DNA of 64,000 bases from Gryllotalpicola daejeonensis (lineage in GTDB: Bacteria; Actinomycetota; Actinomycetes; Actinomycetales; Microbacteriaceae): assembly GCF_039538145.1 (NCBI RefSeq), contig NZ_BAABBV010000001.1, forward strand, positions 372,001 through 436,000, written 5' to 3'. Shown here piece after piece: positions 28,358-40,693 of the stretch (its first letter is position 1; each line of letters begins with the position of its first letter). Made by a program: the position numbers and the translations under genes. The notes beneath the pieces are model-generated. The model saw nothing but the letters and a program-made list of their open reading frames with translations. It was not told the DNA's origin and did no database searches.

Positions 28358-29739
28358 TACGCCTTCTGCAGCAGGGCGATGAACATCGCGTCGGTGTTGT
28401 GACGATGGGGCCACAGCTGCACCTGCGCCGGGTCGCCCGACAGGTCGAGCGGCGTCTTCACCGCGCCCTGCAGGATCTCCTGGGTCGGCAGCTCTTCGAG
28501 CTCGCCCGGGTGGCGCTTGAGCGCCTCGGCGACGGCGATGCGCGTCTCGCCGAGGTGCGGCGAACAGGTGACGTAGGCAAGGATGCCGCCCGGCCGCAGC
28601 GTCTCGACTGCCGCGTCGAGCAGTGAGGACTGCAGGCGCTCGAGTTCCGCGACGTCGCGTGGCTGCTTGCGCCACCGCGATTCGGGTCGCCGCCGCAGCG
28701 CGCCGAGGCCGGTGCACGGTGCGTCGAGCAGCACGCGGTCGAACTCCCCCGCGTGCTCGGTCGGGATGCCTCGGCCGTCGCCCTCGACCACCTCGACGGC
28801 ATCCCCCAGCGGCGCGACCGCGTTGCGCACCAGGCCCGCCCGTGCGGCCACGACCTCATTGGCGACGAGGGTCGCGCCGGCACGGCGCGCCTCGGCGCCG
28901 AGCAGCGCCGCCTTCCCGCCCGGGCCCGCGCACAGGTCGAGCCAGCGCTCCCCGGCTCGCACGGGCCGCGCCGCGACCAGTGCGAGGGCGGCGAGCTGCG
29001 AGCCCTCGTCCTGCACGCGCACCCAGCCTTCCGACTCGCGCACGAGCCGGAACGGGTCGCCGGGCAGCGTGAACCCATACGGCGAATAGGGATTCGGCTC
29101 AGCGCCCTCTGGCACTGTGCCGCCGCCGGGAAGCGCGACCAGGTTCACCCGCGGTGCTGCGTTATCGGCCGCAAGCAGCGCCTCGAGTTCAGCCGCGACA
29201 TCAACGTCGTGCCGACGCTCGGCCGCGAGCGACTGCCGCAGCGCGCGTACGATCCAGACCGGGTGCGAGCCGAGCGCGGCGATCGCGTCGTCGGGTGTCG
29301 TCGCATCGGCGAGCACCCGCTCGCGCCACTTGTCGGGCTTGGTGCGGGCGATGCCGCGAAGGACCCCGTTGACGAAGCCGACGCGGCCGCGGCCGATCGC
29401 CTGCGCCGCCACCCGCACGGTCTCATTGACGGCGGCATGCGACGGCACCCTCATTGACAGCAACTGGTGCGCACCGAGGCGCAGCACATCGCGCACCGCC
29501 GGCTCGATCTGGTCGATCTCGCGGTGCGCCGCGATGCGGATCACCGCGTCGTAGTACCCCTGCATGCGCAGCGTGCCGTAGGTCAGCTCGGTGGCGAGCC
29601 CCGCATCGGCGCTCGACATGCCGGAGCGCTCGAGCCGCACGGGCAGCAGCAGATTGGCATAGGCATCCGATTCGCGCACCGCCGCAAGCACGTCGTAGGC
29701 GATGCGCCGCGGGTTCGGCGTATGGGCGGCGTCGTTCAT
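28357..29739 (-). CDS. rsmB: 16S rRNA (cytosine-C5)-methyltransferase, RsmB/NOP family
   Basis: Predicted to make m5C967 in 16S rRNA. The 460-residue protein has an N-terminal NusB-like RNA-binding domain (about residues 10-140, RIAYDVLAAVRESDAYANLLLP) and a C-terminal methyltransferase with DLCAGPGGKAALLGA, FDRVLLDAPCTGLGALRRRPESRW and AYVTCSPHLGETR; the two cysteines in DAPC and TCS are the catalytic pair. The ATG at 29739 overlaps the fmt stop by 4 bases. It is last in the pyr-to-rsmB gene run. The TCSPH variant keeps the catalytic cysteine. Confidence 0.94.
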   Translation of the reverse strand: MNDAAHTPNPRRIAYDVLAAVRESDAYANLLLPVRLERSGMSSADAGLATELTYGTLRMQGYYDAVIRIAAHREIDQIEPAVRDVLRLGAHQLLSMRVPSHAAVNETVRVAAQAIGRGRVGFVNGVLRGIARTKPDKWRERVLADATTPDDAIAALGSHPVWIVRALRQSLAAERRHDVDVAAELEALLAADNAAPRVNLVALPGGGTVPEGAEPNPYSPYGFTLPGDPFRLVRESEGWVRVQDEGSQLAALALVAARPVRAGERWLDLCAGPGGKAALLGAEARRAGATLVANEVVAARAGLVRNAVAPLGDAVEVVEGDGRGIPTEHAGEFDRVLLDAPCTGLGALRRRPESRWRKQPRDVAELERLQSSLLDAAVETLRPGGILAYVTCSPHLGETRIAVAEALKRHPGELEELPTQEILQGAVKTPLDLSGDPAQVQLWPHRHNTDAMFIALLQKA

Positions 29740-30677
29740 TCCGCGACCATCCCTTCCGGATTCTGCAGGCCACGCCACCAGTCGGCGGCAGCCATCGCCT
29801 TCTTCCCCGCCGGCTGCACGATCAGCAGCTCGAGGGGGTGCGTCGCGGTGCCGAGGTAGACCCGGCCACCGCGCGACCCGAACGCGCCGGGCGCGAGCCG
29901 GTCGGCGCCCTTCGCGAGACGCGCCGCGTGGATCTTGAACCGCTCGCCGCCGAGCACCACGAACGCACCCGGCTCGGGCGAGACGCCGCGCAGTCGCGCG
30001 TAGACCGCGTCGCCGGCATCCGTCAGTGCGAGCCGCGCGTCATCGAGCGTGAGCTTGGCGGCCAGCGTGGGCTCGCCCTGCTGAGGAGCCGCGACGGCTT
30101 CGCCTGCCGCGATTGCATCGACGACGGATGCCAGTTGCGCGGCGCCTGAGAAGGAGAGTGCTTCGAGCACCTGCCCCGCAGTCTCGTCCGGGCCGATCGG
30201 CCGGCGCTCGAGCGAGAACACGTCGCCGGCGTCGAGTTCTTCGACCAGCTGGAACACCGCGGAGCCGGTCTCGGTGTCCCCGGCCATGACGGCCCGCTGC
30301 ACGGGGGCGGCGCCTCGCCAGCGCGGCAGCAGCGAGAAGTGCAGGTTGATCCAGCCGAGCCGCGGCACCGCGAGCATCGGGGCGCGCAGCAGCCCGCCGT
30401 AGGCGACGATCACGCCGAGGTCCGGGGCGAGCGCCCGAACCGCCTCGGTCTCGTCATCGCGCAGACGGTTCGCCTTGATGACCGGCACGGCCAGTTCGGC
30501 GGCGCGCGTGGCCACGGGAGACGGCGTCAGCGTGCGCTTGCGGCCGAGAGGCGCGTCGGCGCGGGTGACGGCGCCGACCAGCTCGTGGCGGCTCTCCGCG
30601 AGGGCGTCGAGGGTCGGCACGGCGACGGCCGGGGTGCCTGCGAAGACGATGCGCAGGGAAGGTGCGACGGAGGGCAT
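29736..30677 (-). CDS. fmt: Methionyl-tRNA formyltransferase
   Basis: Formylates initiator Met-tRNA using 10-formyl-THF. The 313-residue protein starts LRIVFAGTPAVAVPTLDAL, has LNLHFSLLPRWRGAAPVQRAV equivalents (HFSLLPRWRGAAPVQRA with the catalytic His), and an AGDVFSLERRPIGPDETAG segment, then a C-terminal tRNA-binding domain. It lies 12 bases after priA and overlaps rsmB by 4. A standard housekeeping gene in its usual actinobacterial place. Confidence 0.96.
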   Translation of the reverse strand: MPSVAPSLRIVFAGTPAVAVPTLDALAESRHELVGAVTRADAPLGRKRTLTPSPVATRAAELAVPVIKANRLRDDETEAVRALAPDLGVIVAYGGLLRAPMLAVPRLGWINLHFSLLPRWRGAAPVQRAVMAGDTETGSAVFQLVEELDAGDVFSLERRPIGPDETAGQVLEALSFSGAAQLASVVDAIAAGEAVAAPQQGEPTLAAKLTLDDARLALTDAGDAVYARLRGVSPEPGAFVVLGGERFKIHAARLAKGADRLAPGAFGSRGGRVYLGTATHPLELLIVQPAGKKAMAAADWWRGLQNPEGMVAE

Positions 30678-30689
30678 GTGCTGCTGTTC

Positions 30690-32687
30690 CTAGAGGATCT
30701 CGGGGTCGTCCAGCTTGACTCTCAGTGTAGGAGCCGGGCGCCCCCGACGGCGCCCCGCCGGCGGTCTGCGGCCGCCGGTCGCCTGCCGCACGATCGCGCC
30801 GCGCAGCGCCGAGGCGACCTCGTCGCCGTGGGCGTAGTCGAAGCGCACCACGGCGCGCACCGATCCGTCGTCGAGCGAGCGCGGGCCATCGGCGGGCACC
30901 GCAGCGGGACCGAGCACGTCGCGGATGGGCACGTTCTCGAGCGCCTCGAGCGCGGCCTGGACGGATGCTGGCTTGCCGGTCACGGATGCCACCCGCAGCG
31001 CCGGAGGGAAACCGAGCGCTCGCCGATCAAGCAGTTGCGCCGACGCGTAGCTGTGTTGCTGCCACAGAGTCAGCGCCTGGGCGAGCGGGCCGCCCACGCC
31101 GACGAGCACGGTCGAGGCGCCGGGTGCGGCGAGGGCGGCCGCATTCGACCACCAGCGCAGGCAGTCGTCGCCGACGTGCAGGCTCTCGCGCTGAAGCATC
31201 CGCTCGCCATCGAGCAGGATCACCGCCGCATACCCGCCCGCCGCGATCGGCTCGGCGCCCCGCGTCGCGACGACGAGGGTGCGCGGCTCGCCCGAGACCT
31301 GCGTCAGCGGCCGCTCGCCGTCGCTCACGATGACCCTGGTGCCGGGAAACGCGCGACCGAGCTCCTCGGCGGTGCGGCCGGAGCCGCGGGTCACCATGCG
31401 GTACGTCGTGTTGTTGCACTCTGAGCACGACCAGTCCCCCGCGAGTCGGCCGCACCAGGCGCAGCTGGGCACGGCGTGCGAGGACGCGAGCTGCAGCGGA
31501 CCGGCGCAGTTCGTGCACCGGGCGGCCTGGCCGCAGCGGCGGCAGGCGAGCAACGACACGTAGCCCGGCCGCGCGACTTGGACGAGCACCGGCCCCGCCT
31601 GCAGCGCCTCGGTCGCGGTGCGGAACGCGGCGGATGGCACCCGGCCGCCGTCGGGGCCGGTCTCGCGCTGCTGAGCGGCTGTCGGCACGACCTTCGGCGT
31701 CACGAGCGGCACGGGCCCGACGTCTCTCAGATAGCCGAGCTCCACGAGGCGCTGCACCTCGACCGACCGGGTGTGGCCGGCGAACACGAGGGCGCCGCCT
31801 TGCTGCTGCTGGCGCACTAGGGCGACGTCGCGCGCGTGCGCGTACGGCGCGAGCGGCTCGGCGAACAGCGGGTCGCCGTCGTCGTACAGCGCGATGAGCC
31901 CCAGCTCGGCCGCGGGCGCATAGACGACCGAGCGATTGCCCACGATGATGCGCGGAACGTGCCGCTTCTCGTCGGGGTGGTCGAGGCACGCGAGGAAAGC
32001 TGCGTAGCGCTGCGCGTTCGTGCGCCGCGCGTCGAGCGAGGCGACCACCCCTTCTGGAACGAGGGTGTGCAGCACAGCTTCGAGCTGCTCCTGGTCGCGG
32101 TAGTCGGGCACCGCCAGGATCGCACTGCGCCCGCCGGCCACGGCGCGCACCGCGGCCTGGGCGAGCGTCACGGCCCAGCGGCCGACCCAGGTGCCGTCGC
32201 CGAGTTCGGCCACTCCGGGCAGCGAGCGCAGGGCGAGCCTTCCCGCGTCGTCGACGGCCGACTCGATCACGCCGGCTTCGTAGCCCGCGATCGGATACCT
32301 CGCCCGCGGCGCCTCACCCGGCGCTCCGCGCTCCAGCCACTTCCGCTCGACGGCCACCGATCGCCGGGGAATGGCGAGCCGCAGCACATCGTTCGCGCTG
32401 CCGGCCTGGCGGTCGGCGATGCGTCGTGCCAGGGCCCACACCTCGGGCGCGAGCACACGCGCCGGCGACACCACGGTCTCGAGTGGCGCGAGGGCGCCGT
32501 CGAAGTCGCTCGTGTCGCCGACCTCGACGACCAGCCCGTCGGCCAGCCGACCCTCGACGCGCAGCGGGGCCGTCACCCGCACGCCGGGGACGGCCTGGTC
32601 GGCGAGCGCGGGCGGAATCGCGTAGTCGAACAGCCGGTCGAGCTGTGGCAGCGGCGTGTCGATCAGCACCCTCGCGACGGAGGCCAC
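30690..32687 (-). CDS. priA: PriA-like primosomal protein N', degenerate actinobacterial form
   Basis: A 665-residue PriA homologue. The N-terminal 3' DNA-end-binding domain (ARVLIDTPLPQLDRLFDYAIPP) and the eight-cysteine zinc region (CRRCGQAARCTNC, then CAWCGRLAGDWSCSECNN) are intact. The Walker A position reads AVAGGRSAILAVPDY, without GKT, and the DEAH box is not seen, so it should not be an active helicase. This loss is usual in Actinobacteria. It probably acts as a fork-recognition scaffold for replication restart. GTG at 32687, 13 bases after metK. Confidence 0.9.
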   Translation of the reverse strand: MASVARVLIDTPLPQLDRLFDYAIPPALADQAVPGVRVTAPLRVEGRLADGLVVEVGDTSDFDGALAPLETVVSPARVLAPEVWALARRIADRQAGSANDVLRLAIPRRSVAVERKWLERGAPGEAPRARYPIAGYEAGVIESAVDDAGRLALRSLPGVAELGDGTWVGRWAVTLAQAAVRAVAGGRSAILAVPDYRDQEQLEAVLHTLVPEGVVASLDARRTNAQRYAAFLACLDHPDEKRHVPRIIVGNRSVVYAPAAELGLIALYDDGDPLFAEPLAPYAHARDVALVRQQQQGGALVFAGHTRSVEVQRLVELGYLRDVGPVPLVTPKVVPTAAQQRETGPDGGRVPSAAFRTATEALQAGPVLVQVARPGYVSLLACRRCGQAARCTNCAGPLQLASSHAVPSCAWCGRLAGDWSCSECNNTTYRMVTRGSGRTAEELGRAFPGTRVIVSDGERPLTQVSGEPRTLVVATRGAEPIAAGGYAAVILLDGERMLQRESLHVGDDCLRWWSNAAALAAPGASTVLVGVGGPLAQALTLWQQHSYASAQLLDRRALGFPPALRVASVTGKPASVQAALEALENVPIRDVLGPAAVPADGPRSLDDGSVRAVVRFDYAHGDEVASALRGAIVRQATGGRRPPAGRRRGRPAPTLRVKLDDPEIL

Positions 32688-32700
32688 CGTGCGCCCCGAT

Positions 32701-33894
32701 CTAGAGGCCTGCGGCGTTGCGCAGGTCGTCCACGCGGTCGAGGCGCTCCCACGTGAAGTCGGGCAGCTCGCGGCCGAAGTGGCCGTAGGCGGCGGTCTGC
32801 GAGTAGATCGGGCGCAGCAGGTCGAGGTCGCGGATGATTGCGGCCGGGCGCAGGTCGAACACCTCGCGGATCGCGGTCGTGATCGTCTCGAGCGGCACCT
32901 TCTCGGTGCCGAACGCCTCGACGTAGAGGCCGACGGGGTGCGCCGCGCCGATCGCGTAGGCGACCTGCACCTCGAGCCGGTCGGCGAGCCCCGCCGCGAC
33001 CGCGTTCTTCGCGACCCAGCGCATGGCGTAGGCCGCCGAGCGGTCGACCTTCGACGGGTCCTTGCCGCTGAACGCGCCGCCGCCGTGGCGGCTGGCGCCG
33101 CCGTAGGTGTCGACGATGATCTTGCGGCCGGTGAGCCCGGCGTCGCCGTGCGGGCCGCCGATCTCGAACTTGCCGGTCGGGTTGATCAGCAGCTTGAGCT
33201 GCGACTGGTCGAGGTCGACCGTGTCGAGCACGGGGCGGATCACGGTCTTCTCGACCGCATCGCGCAGTGCCGCGAGGCCGATCGAGGGCGCGTGCTGCGT
33301 GGAGAGCACGACGGTGTCGACCGACTTCGGCGTGAGACCGTCGTAGCCGATCGTGACCTGGGTCTTGCCGTCGGGGCGCAGGAATTCGAGCTCGCCCGAC
33401 TGGCGCACGGCGGCGAGCCGCTCGGAGAGGCGGTGCGACAGCCAGATCGGCAGCGGCATGAGCTCTTTCGTCTCTGTCGCCGCGAAGCCGAACATGATGC
33501 CCTGGTCGCCGGCGCCCTGGCGATCGAGCGCGTCGGCGCTCGCGCCCTCACGCGTCTCGAACGCGTCGTCGACGCCCTGCGCGATGTCGGGCGACTGGGC
33601 GCCGATCGAGATCGACACGCCGCACGAGCGGCCGTCGAACCACACGTCTGAGGACGTGTAGCCGATCGAGGTGATCTTGTCGCGCACGATCTGCGGGATC
33701 TCGACGTAGCCCTCGGTGGTGACCTCGCCGGCGACGTGCACCTGGCCGGTCGTGACCATGGTCTCGACGGCGACGCGCGCCTTCGGGTCGACGGTCAGCA
33801 GAGCGTCGAGGATCGCATCGGAGATCTGGTCGCAGATCTTGTCGGGGTGCCCCTCGGTGACGGACTCAGAGGTGAACAGGCGCAAAGCGGACAT
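32701..33894 (-). CDS. metK: S-adenosylmethionine synthase
   Basis: Makes SAM from methionine and ATP. The 397-residue protein starts LRLFTSESVTEGHPDKICDQISDAILDA and contains QGIMFGFAATETKELMPLP, GDAGLTGRKIIVDTYGG and GGGAFSGKDPSKVDRSAAY, all family signatures. AAGGGAG lies 4 bases before the ATG at 33894. The 69 bases upstream show no SAM riboswitch that I can recognise. SAM produced here is used by rlmN, rsmB and the methyltransferase in this window. Confidence 0.97.
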   Translation of the reverse strand: MSALRLFTSESVTEGHPDKICDQISDAILDALLTVDPKARVAVETMVTTGQVHVAGEVTTEGYVEIPQIVRDKITSIGYTSSDVWFDGRSCGVSISIGAQSPDIAQGVDDAFETREGASADALDRQGAGDQGIMFGFAATETKELMPLPIWLSHRLSERLAAVRQSGELEFLRPDGKTQVTIGYDGLTPKSVDTVVLSTQHAPSIGLAALRDAVEKTVIRPVLDTVDLDQSQLKLLINPTGKFEIGGPHGDAGLTGRKIIVDTYGGASRHGGGAFSGKDPSKVDRSAAYAMRWVAKNAVAAGLADRLEVQVAYAIGAAHPVGLYVEAFGTEKVPLETITTAIREVFDLRPAAIIRDLDLLRPIYSQTAAYGHFGRELPDFTWERLDRVDDLRNAAGL

Positions 33895-33963
33895 ATTTCT
33901 CCCTTGGTAGGGCCGGAAGCGTCTGGTTCGCGTCAGGCGATCGGGTGGTGCAGGAACCGTGGT

Positions 33964-35274
33964 TCAGACGTTCGAAAGCGTCGCGTCGAGAATACGGTCG
34001 GCCACCGACAATTTCGTTCCGGAGGCCTCCATCACGATATCGCCGGAGCGGTCGAGCACGATGACGTCGTTGTCATCTGTGGCAAAGCCGTGGTTCCAGC
34101 CGACGTTGTTGACGACGAGGAAGTCGCACCCCTTGCGGGCGATCTTCGAGCGGCCCAGCTCGAGCAGAGTCGCCGGGTCCGGCTCGGTCTCGGCGGCGAA
34201 TCCGATCACGATCTGGCCCTCGCGACGCGACGACGACAGCTCGGCCAGGATGTCGGGATTCACCACGAACTCGACCGTCAGCTTGTCGCCCGTGTGCTCC
34301 TTCTTGATCTTGCCCTGCTGCACCTGCGCGGGCCGGTAGTCGGCGACCGCGGCCGCCATGATCACGACATCCGCCCGCTTCGCAGCGTCGGTGACGGCCT
34401 TCTCGAGCTCGAGCGTCGTGCCGACGGATTCCACGGCGATGGTGCTCGGCACGGCATCCGTGCCGATGTTCGCCGCGATCAGCGTGACGTCGGCGCCGCG
34501 TGCGGCCGCAGCGGCGGCGATCGCCATGCCCTGCTTGCCGCTCGAGCGGTTGCCCATGAAGCGCACGGGGTCGAACGGCTCGCGCGTTCCGCCGGCCGTG
34601 ACGACCACCTTGAGTCCGTCGAGGTCGAGTCGCGCGCCGTCGCTCACGTCGTCCACGCGCGCGCGTCGAGCACGGGCGACGGATGCCTGCGCCGCACCGC
34701 TTCCTGAGGGAGCCCCCACCCCGATGACGTTCTTGAGCGCCGCCTGGGCGATGGTGTCGGGCTCTTCCATGCGGCCGGGCCCCGAATCGCTGCCGGTCAG
34801 CTGACCGCTGGCGGGGCCGATGATGAACACCCCGCGTTCGCGCAGCGTCTTCACGTTGGCCTGCGTGGCGGGCGCCTGCCACATCTCGGTGTGCATCGCG
34901 GGGGCGACGACGAGCGGGGCCTTCGAGGCGAGCACCGTGTTGGTGAGCAGGTCGTCGACGATGCCGTGCGCGAGCTTCGCGAGGGTGTTCGCGGTCGCGG
35001 GGGCGATGACGATGAGGTCGGCCTTCTGGCCCAGGGCGACGTGCCGGACCTCGTCGACGCCGTCGTAGAGGTCGGAGGTGACCGGGTTGCGGCTGATCGC
35101 CTCCCAGGTGGGCTTGCCGACGAACTTGAGGGCGGCCTCGGTGGGAACGACGTGCACGTCATGGCCCTCGAGCACGAAGCTGCGCACCAGCGAGACCGTC
35201 TTATACGCGGCGATGCCGCCGGTCACCCCGACGACGATGGTCAGACGGGGCGCTCCGGCGGCATCCTTGCTCAC
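33964..35274 (-). CDS. coaBC: Bifunctional phosphopantothenoylcysteine decarboxylase / phosphopantothenate-cysteine ligase
   Basis: Two successive steps of coenzyme A synthesis. The 436-residue protein has the FMN-binding CoaC half first (IVVGVTGGIAAYKTVSLV, the PAM-type VVAPAMHTEMW, ASGQLTGSDSGPGRM), then the CoaB half from about residue 220 (VVVTAGGTREPFDPVRFMGNRSSGKQG, AAAVADYRP, KIKKEHTG, GFAAETE). The GTG at 35274 gives VSKDAAGAPRLTIVVGV and lies 16 bases after rpoZ. The linker between halves is longer and Ala/Arg-rich. Housekeeping gene in its usual place beside rpoZ. Confidence 0.95.
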   Translation of the reverse strand: MSKDAAGAPRLTIVVGVTGGIAAYKTVSLVRSFVLEGHDVHVVPTEAALKFVGKPTWEAISRNPVTSDLYDGVDEVRHVALGQKADLIVIAPATANTLAKLAHGIVDDLLTNTVLASKAPLVVAPAMHTEMWQAPATQANVKTLRERGVFIIGPASGQLTGSDSGPGRMEEPDTIAQAALKNVIGVGAPSGSGAAQASVARARRARVDDVSDGARLDLDGLKVVVTAGGTREPFDPVRFMGNRSSGKQGMAIAAAAAARGADVTLIAANIGTDAVPSTIAVESVGTTLELEKAVTDAAKRADVVIMAAAVADYRPAQVQQGKIKKEHTGDKLTVEFVVNPDILAELSSSRREGQIVIGFAAETEPDPATLLELGRSKIARKGCDFLVVNNVGWNHGFATDDNDVIVLDRSGDIVMEASGTKLSVADRILDATLSNV

Positions 35275-35290
35275 GGTCAGCCGGCGTGCG

Positions 35291-35554
35291 CTACTGCTGC
35301 TCGGCGATCGGCTTGACGACGAGCTTGTCCTCGTTGATCTCGTGGAGGGCGACCGACAGCGGCTTGTCCTCGACGGACGAGTCGACGAGCGGGCCGACGT
35401 TGTCGAACAGGCTGCCCTCGTGCAGATCTGCGTAGTAGTCGTTGATCTGGCGGGCACGCTTGCTCGCGAAGATGACCAGCGCGTACTTCGACTCGACCTT
35501 GCTCAGCAGCTCGTCGATGGGCGGGTCGATGATGCCCTTCTGGGACGTCGCCAT
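35291..35554 (-). CDS. rpoZ: RNA polymerase omega subunit
   Basis: An 87-residue omega subunit that helps assemble beta'. The start is MATSQKGIIDPPIDELLSKV, then SKYALVIFASKRARQINDYYADLHEG, which is the conserved core, and an acidic C terminus. AGGAG lies 6 bases before the ATG, one of the clearest ribosome-binding sites in the window. It sits between gmk (36-base gap) and coaBC as in other Actinobacteria. Confidence 0.96.
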   Translation of the reverse strand: MATSQKGIIDPPIDELLSKVESKYALVIFASKRARQINDYYADLHEGSLFDNVGPLVDSSVEDKPLSVALHEINEDKLVVKPIAEQQ

Positions 35555-35590
35555 GGGGTTCTCCTAACGAAAAAGTTCTGGGGTCCGCGG

Positions 35591-36520
35591 TCAGTCACGC
35601 GGATTCGCGCGCAATGGCACAGACATCAAGTCTACGACTTCGCGCGCGGCCTCCGGCACGGTGGTGTTCACGACGGTGCGGTCGAACTCCCCCTCGGCGG
35701 CCAGCTCGATCTTGGCGGTCTCGAGCCGGCGGCGCTGCTCTTCGGGGCTCTCGGTGCCGCGGCCGATGAGGCGGCGCACCAGCTCGTCCCACGACGGCGG
35801 GGCGAGGAAGACGAGCAGCGCGTCGGGGTCATTGGCCCGCACCTGGCGGGCGCCCTGCAGGTCGATCTCGAGCAGCACGTTGCGGCCGGCCGCGAGCGCC
35901 TCGCGCACGGGGCCGCGGGGCGTTCCGTACCGGCTCATGTTGTGCACGGTCGCCCACTCGAGGAACTCCCCCGCGGCGATCATGCGGTCGAACTCCGCGT
36001 CGTCGACGAAGTAGTAGTGCACGCCGTGGATCTCGCCCGGGCGCGGCTTGCGGGTGGTCGCCGACACCGAGAACACGACATCGGGATAGTTCTCGCGGAT
36101 GTAGGTCGAGACGCTGCCCTTGCCCACCGCCGTCGGGCCGGCGAGCACGATGAGGCGCGCGGCGCCGCGCGCCTTCGACGACAGCCGGGCGCGTTCGCGC
36201 AGGAACTCCCGCAGCCGCTCGCGCTGATGCCGGCCGAGGCCGCCGACGCGCTTGACCTGAGAGATCTCGAGGCGGTCGAGCGTCGCCTTCATCTTCGTCA
36301 CGCCGATCGCGGGGATCGCGAGCAGGAAATCGGTCACCCGCAGAGTGCCTGCGGGGCCGTTCGGCTCGCGGGCGCCCTCGTCGAGCACGGACTCCGCGCT
36401 GCGCGCCCCCGAGGTGATCTGCGCCTTGAGCTCTGCCCTGGCGCGGCGCGCCGCGACAGCCGCCCGTGACGCCGCCGCGCGGTCGACATCGGGCGGCGTG
36501 GGCCGCGCCTGCTCAGCCAA
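35591..36520 (-). CDS. gmk: mIHF-guanylate kinase fusion protein
   Basis: A 309-residue protein made of two parts. Residues about 12-112 match actinobacterial integration host factor (mIHF): AAVAARRARAELKAQI, then TDFLLAIPAIGVTKMKATLD, and VKRVGGLGRHQRERLREFL, the helix-two-turn-helix DNA-binding region. Residues about 122-309 are guanylate kinase (GMP + ATP to GDP + ADP) with P-loop GPTAVGKG (128-135), VSATTRKPRPGEIHGVHYYFV and LLEIDLQGARQV. In many Actinobacteria mihF and gmk are separate neighbours; here one frame covers both. The TTG at 36520 overlaps the pyrF stop by 8 bases; ATG at 36550 is an alternative with a 38-base overlap. Both starts keep the fusion. Confidence 0.9.
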   Translation of the reverse strand: MAEQARPTPPDVDRAAASRAAVAARRARAELKAQITSGARSAESVLDEGAREPNGPAGTLRVTDFLLAIPAIGVTKMKATLDRLEISQVKRVGGLGRHQRERLREFLRERARLSSKARGAARLIVLAGPTAVGKGSVSTYIRENYPDVVFSVSATTRKPRPGEIHGVHYYFVDDAEFDRMIAAGEFLEWATVHNMSRYGTPRGPVREALAAGRNVLLEIDLQGARQVRANDPDALLVFLAPPSWDELVRRLIGRGTESPEEQRRRLETAKIELAAEGEFDRTVVNTTVPEAAREVVDLMSVPLRANPRD

Positions 36521-37378
36521 GAGCGGCTCGCAACTCCGCGGCGCGGGCATCGATCGCCGTGGCGAGCCCGCGCGGGCCGGCCTGCAGCAGGCTGCGCGAC
36601 TCGGACACCAGCGTGAACGGCGCGAGGGCCCCGAAGAGGCGGCGCACGTCGGTCGCCTTCGCGCCCTGGTGACCGAAGCCCGGTGCGAGCACCGGAAGGG
36701 CCGGCGAGTGCGGCGTGTGCACGTCGACGCCGAGCGCGGTGAAGTCGACCGTTGCGCCGAGGACGACGCCGATCGAGCCGATCGGCCCTTCCCCTGCGCG
36801 ACCTGCGTTGAAGGCGCTCACACCATCGATGATGGCACGAGACACGGTCACGCTGGCAACGCGGGCACTCTGCAGCCCGGCCGCCTCGGGGTTCGAGGTC
36901 GCGGCCAGCACGAAGATCCCCTTGCCGTTGTCGGCCGCATATTCCATGGCGGATTCCAGCGACCCGACGCCCTGGAAGGGGTTGATCGTGACGGCATCGG
37001 CCTCGAGCGGCGACCCCGGCGTGAGCCAGGCCTCGGTGTAACCCGCGAGCGAGGTGTCGATGTCGCCGCGCTTCGCGTCGGCGATCGTGATCAGACCCGC
37101 CGTGCGCGCGGCGCGCAGCACCTCCTCGAGGGCGGCGTAGCCCGCGGACCCGAAGCGCTCGAAGAACGCGACCTGGGGCTTCACGATTCCGGCGCGGCCG
37201 GCCGCGGCATCCACCGCCCTCAGTCCGAACTCGCGAACGCCCGCGGCTGACGACGGCAGGCCCCACTCCTCCAGCAGGAAGTCGTGCGGGTCGATGCCGA
37301 CGCACAGCGGCCCGAAGGCCTCGAGCGCGGAGCCCAGGACGCCGCCGAAGCCGAAGCCCATGCCGAAGGTCGCGTCGC

Positions 37379-37382
<4 letters not shown>
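36513..37382 (-). CDS. pyrF: Orotidine 5'-phosphate decarboxylase
   Basis: Last step to UMP. The 289-residue protein is the type 2 form common in Actinobacteria, with LCVGIDPHDFLL at the N terminus, the catalytic IADAKRGDIDTSLAGYTEAWL, VTINPFQGVGSLE and LAPGFGHQGAK. The GTG at 37382 overlaps the carB stop by 4 bases. Its stop overlaps the downstream gmk start, so pyrimidine and guanine nucleotide genes are translated together. Confidence 0.96.
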
Positions 37383-40690
<3,308 letters not shown>

Positions 40691-40693
40691 GTC

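Noticed and set aside
30690..32687. PriA as a damaged gene because helicase motifs are missing
   Set aside because: The frame is intact, zinc cysteines are kept, and loss of Walker motifs is usual for actinobacterial PriA.
33895..33963. Possible SAM riboswitch upstream of metK
   Set aside because: Only 69 bases separate metK from coaBC and I see no paired core resembling known SAM riboswitches.
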